Below are positions 63,932-64,000 of a stretch of 64,000 nucleotides of DNA, in pieces (positions within the stretch are counted from its first letter, which is position 1; each line of letters opens with the position of its first letter). The position numbers and the translations under genes were made by a program. A model generated the notes under the pieces. It did not search any database and was not told the origin of the DNA. It was given only the letters and a program-made list of their open reading frames with translations. This stretch comes from Bolinopsis microptera (taxonomy: Eukaryota > Ctenophora > Tentaculata > Lobata > Bolinopsidae): NCBI RefSeq assembly GCF_026151205.1, contig NC_087072.1:5506084-5570083 (forward strand), in the 5' to 3' direction.

Positions 63932-64000
63932 ATTTATTGCAAATTCAAATATCTTGGTGATTGGTTCAAGTGGATCAGGCAAGACTACTGCTGTATTGAG
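63921..64000 (+). CDS. Packaging-type ATPase, N-terminal start, cut by window end
   Basis: The ATG at 63921 opens a frame that reaches the end of the window (26 codons). It starts with a short strand, then I-L-V-I-G-S-S-G-S-G-K-T-T, a Walker A motif near the very N terminus, as in the FtsK/HerA-type DNA-packaging ATPases of Polintons and their viral relatives. Identity rests on the P-loop position and on the gene order (integrase then ATPase). Confidence 0.7.
   Translation, partial: MSIKFIANSNILVIGSSGSGKTTAVL

Larger units (their letters stand above)
57015..64000 (+). mobile_element. Polinton/Maverick (adintovirus-like) element, left portion, continues past the window
   Basis: Ten tightly packed genes all on the + strand. 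The identifying pair is a Polinton-type integrase with a C-terminal G-S-F-Y-S-E-E-L-Q motif and, overlapping its end, a P-loop ATPase start. A possible penton-like capsid gene, small zinc/OB proteins and a membrane glycoprotein accompany them. DNA polymerase B, protease and major capsid are not in the window and would be expected to the right. Left boundary uncertain. Most frames are open, so the copy is young, but the integrase is in two frames. Confidence 0.82.

Overview
The window is nuclear DNA of an invertebrate metazoan. It is AT-rich. It carries two conserved single-copy genes (DHX16/Prp2-type RNA helicase, mitochondrial ATP synthase beta) with short GT-AG introns, divergent seven-helix receptors, an Ig/cysteine-repeat receptor, LINEs of two types, several MITEs and the left part of a Polinton/Maverick-like virus-derived element. 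The mix fits an early-branching animal such as a cnidarian; this is an impression, as no marker here fixes the phylum.

Layout. 1-4.8 kb holds no supportable gene. 4.8-13.1 kb is a five-exon (at least) C2H2 zinc-finger gene on the + strand, with a long CT microsatellite in an intron. 13.1-16.4 kb is unassigned. 16.4-17.6 kb is a 5'-truncated LINE, followed at once by a receptor-like gene (signal peptide, Ig domain, cysteine repeats, TM exon). That gene carries a 7-bp frameshifting insertion and a small hAT-like MITE in its last exon. 19.9-22.4 kb is a nest of CG-rich hairpin repeats related to others at 55.5-56.2 kb. Two LINE tails follow (22.95-24.28 kb). 26.1-29.3 kb is DHX16 and 29.7-32.0 kb is ATP5F1B, in the same direction and unusually close. 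32.2-33.8 kb is a 1.6-kb non-autonomous transposon filled with a 15-bp motif in both orientations. 34.7-38.7 kb (- strand) is a multi-exon coiled-coil gene whose C-terminal part resembles a dynein stalk/microtubule-binding region. 39.1-40.2 kb is a decayed LINE. Two divergent GPCR-like genes (- strand) lie at 40.4-41.4 and 43.9-44.9 kb. Exons at 45.7-46.0 and 52.9-53.4 kb (- strand) join in phase into one EF-hand-like gene whose 6.9-kb intron contains a nearly intact RTE-like LINE and a frameshifted four-helix membrane gene. 52.5-56.2 kb holds three or more MITEs. 56.3-57.0 kb is a tandem repeat dense in CACGTG and CCAAT-type sites.

57.2-64.0 kb is the most interesting part: a one-directional, tightly packed, virus-like block. 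In order it encodes an OB-fold/zinc-ribbon protein, an unknown basic protein, a possible penton-like capsid protein, three small unknown proteins, a second OB/zinc protein, a type I membrane glycoprotein, a retroviral-type integrase and the start of a P-loop (packaging-type) ATPase cut by the window end. Integrase plus ATPase plus capsid candidate is the Polinton/adintovirus signature. Eight genes have a compact TATA box about 29-33 bp upstream of a TCA-type initiator, often inside the preceding gene. Between the first two genes is a tRNA-like, probably Pol III-transcribed hairpin RNA ending in T6. The integrase is split by a -1 frame change exactly at a U-UUU-UUA heptamer, which is either programmed frameshifting or a one-base homopolymer loss.
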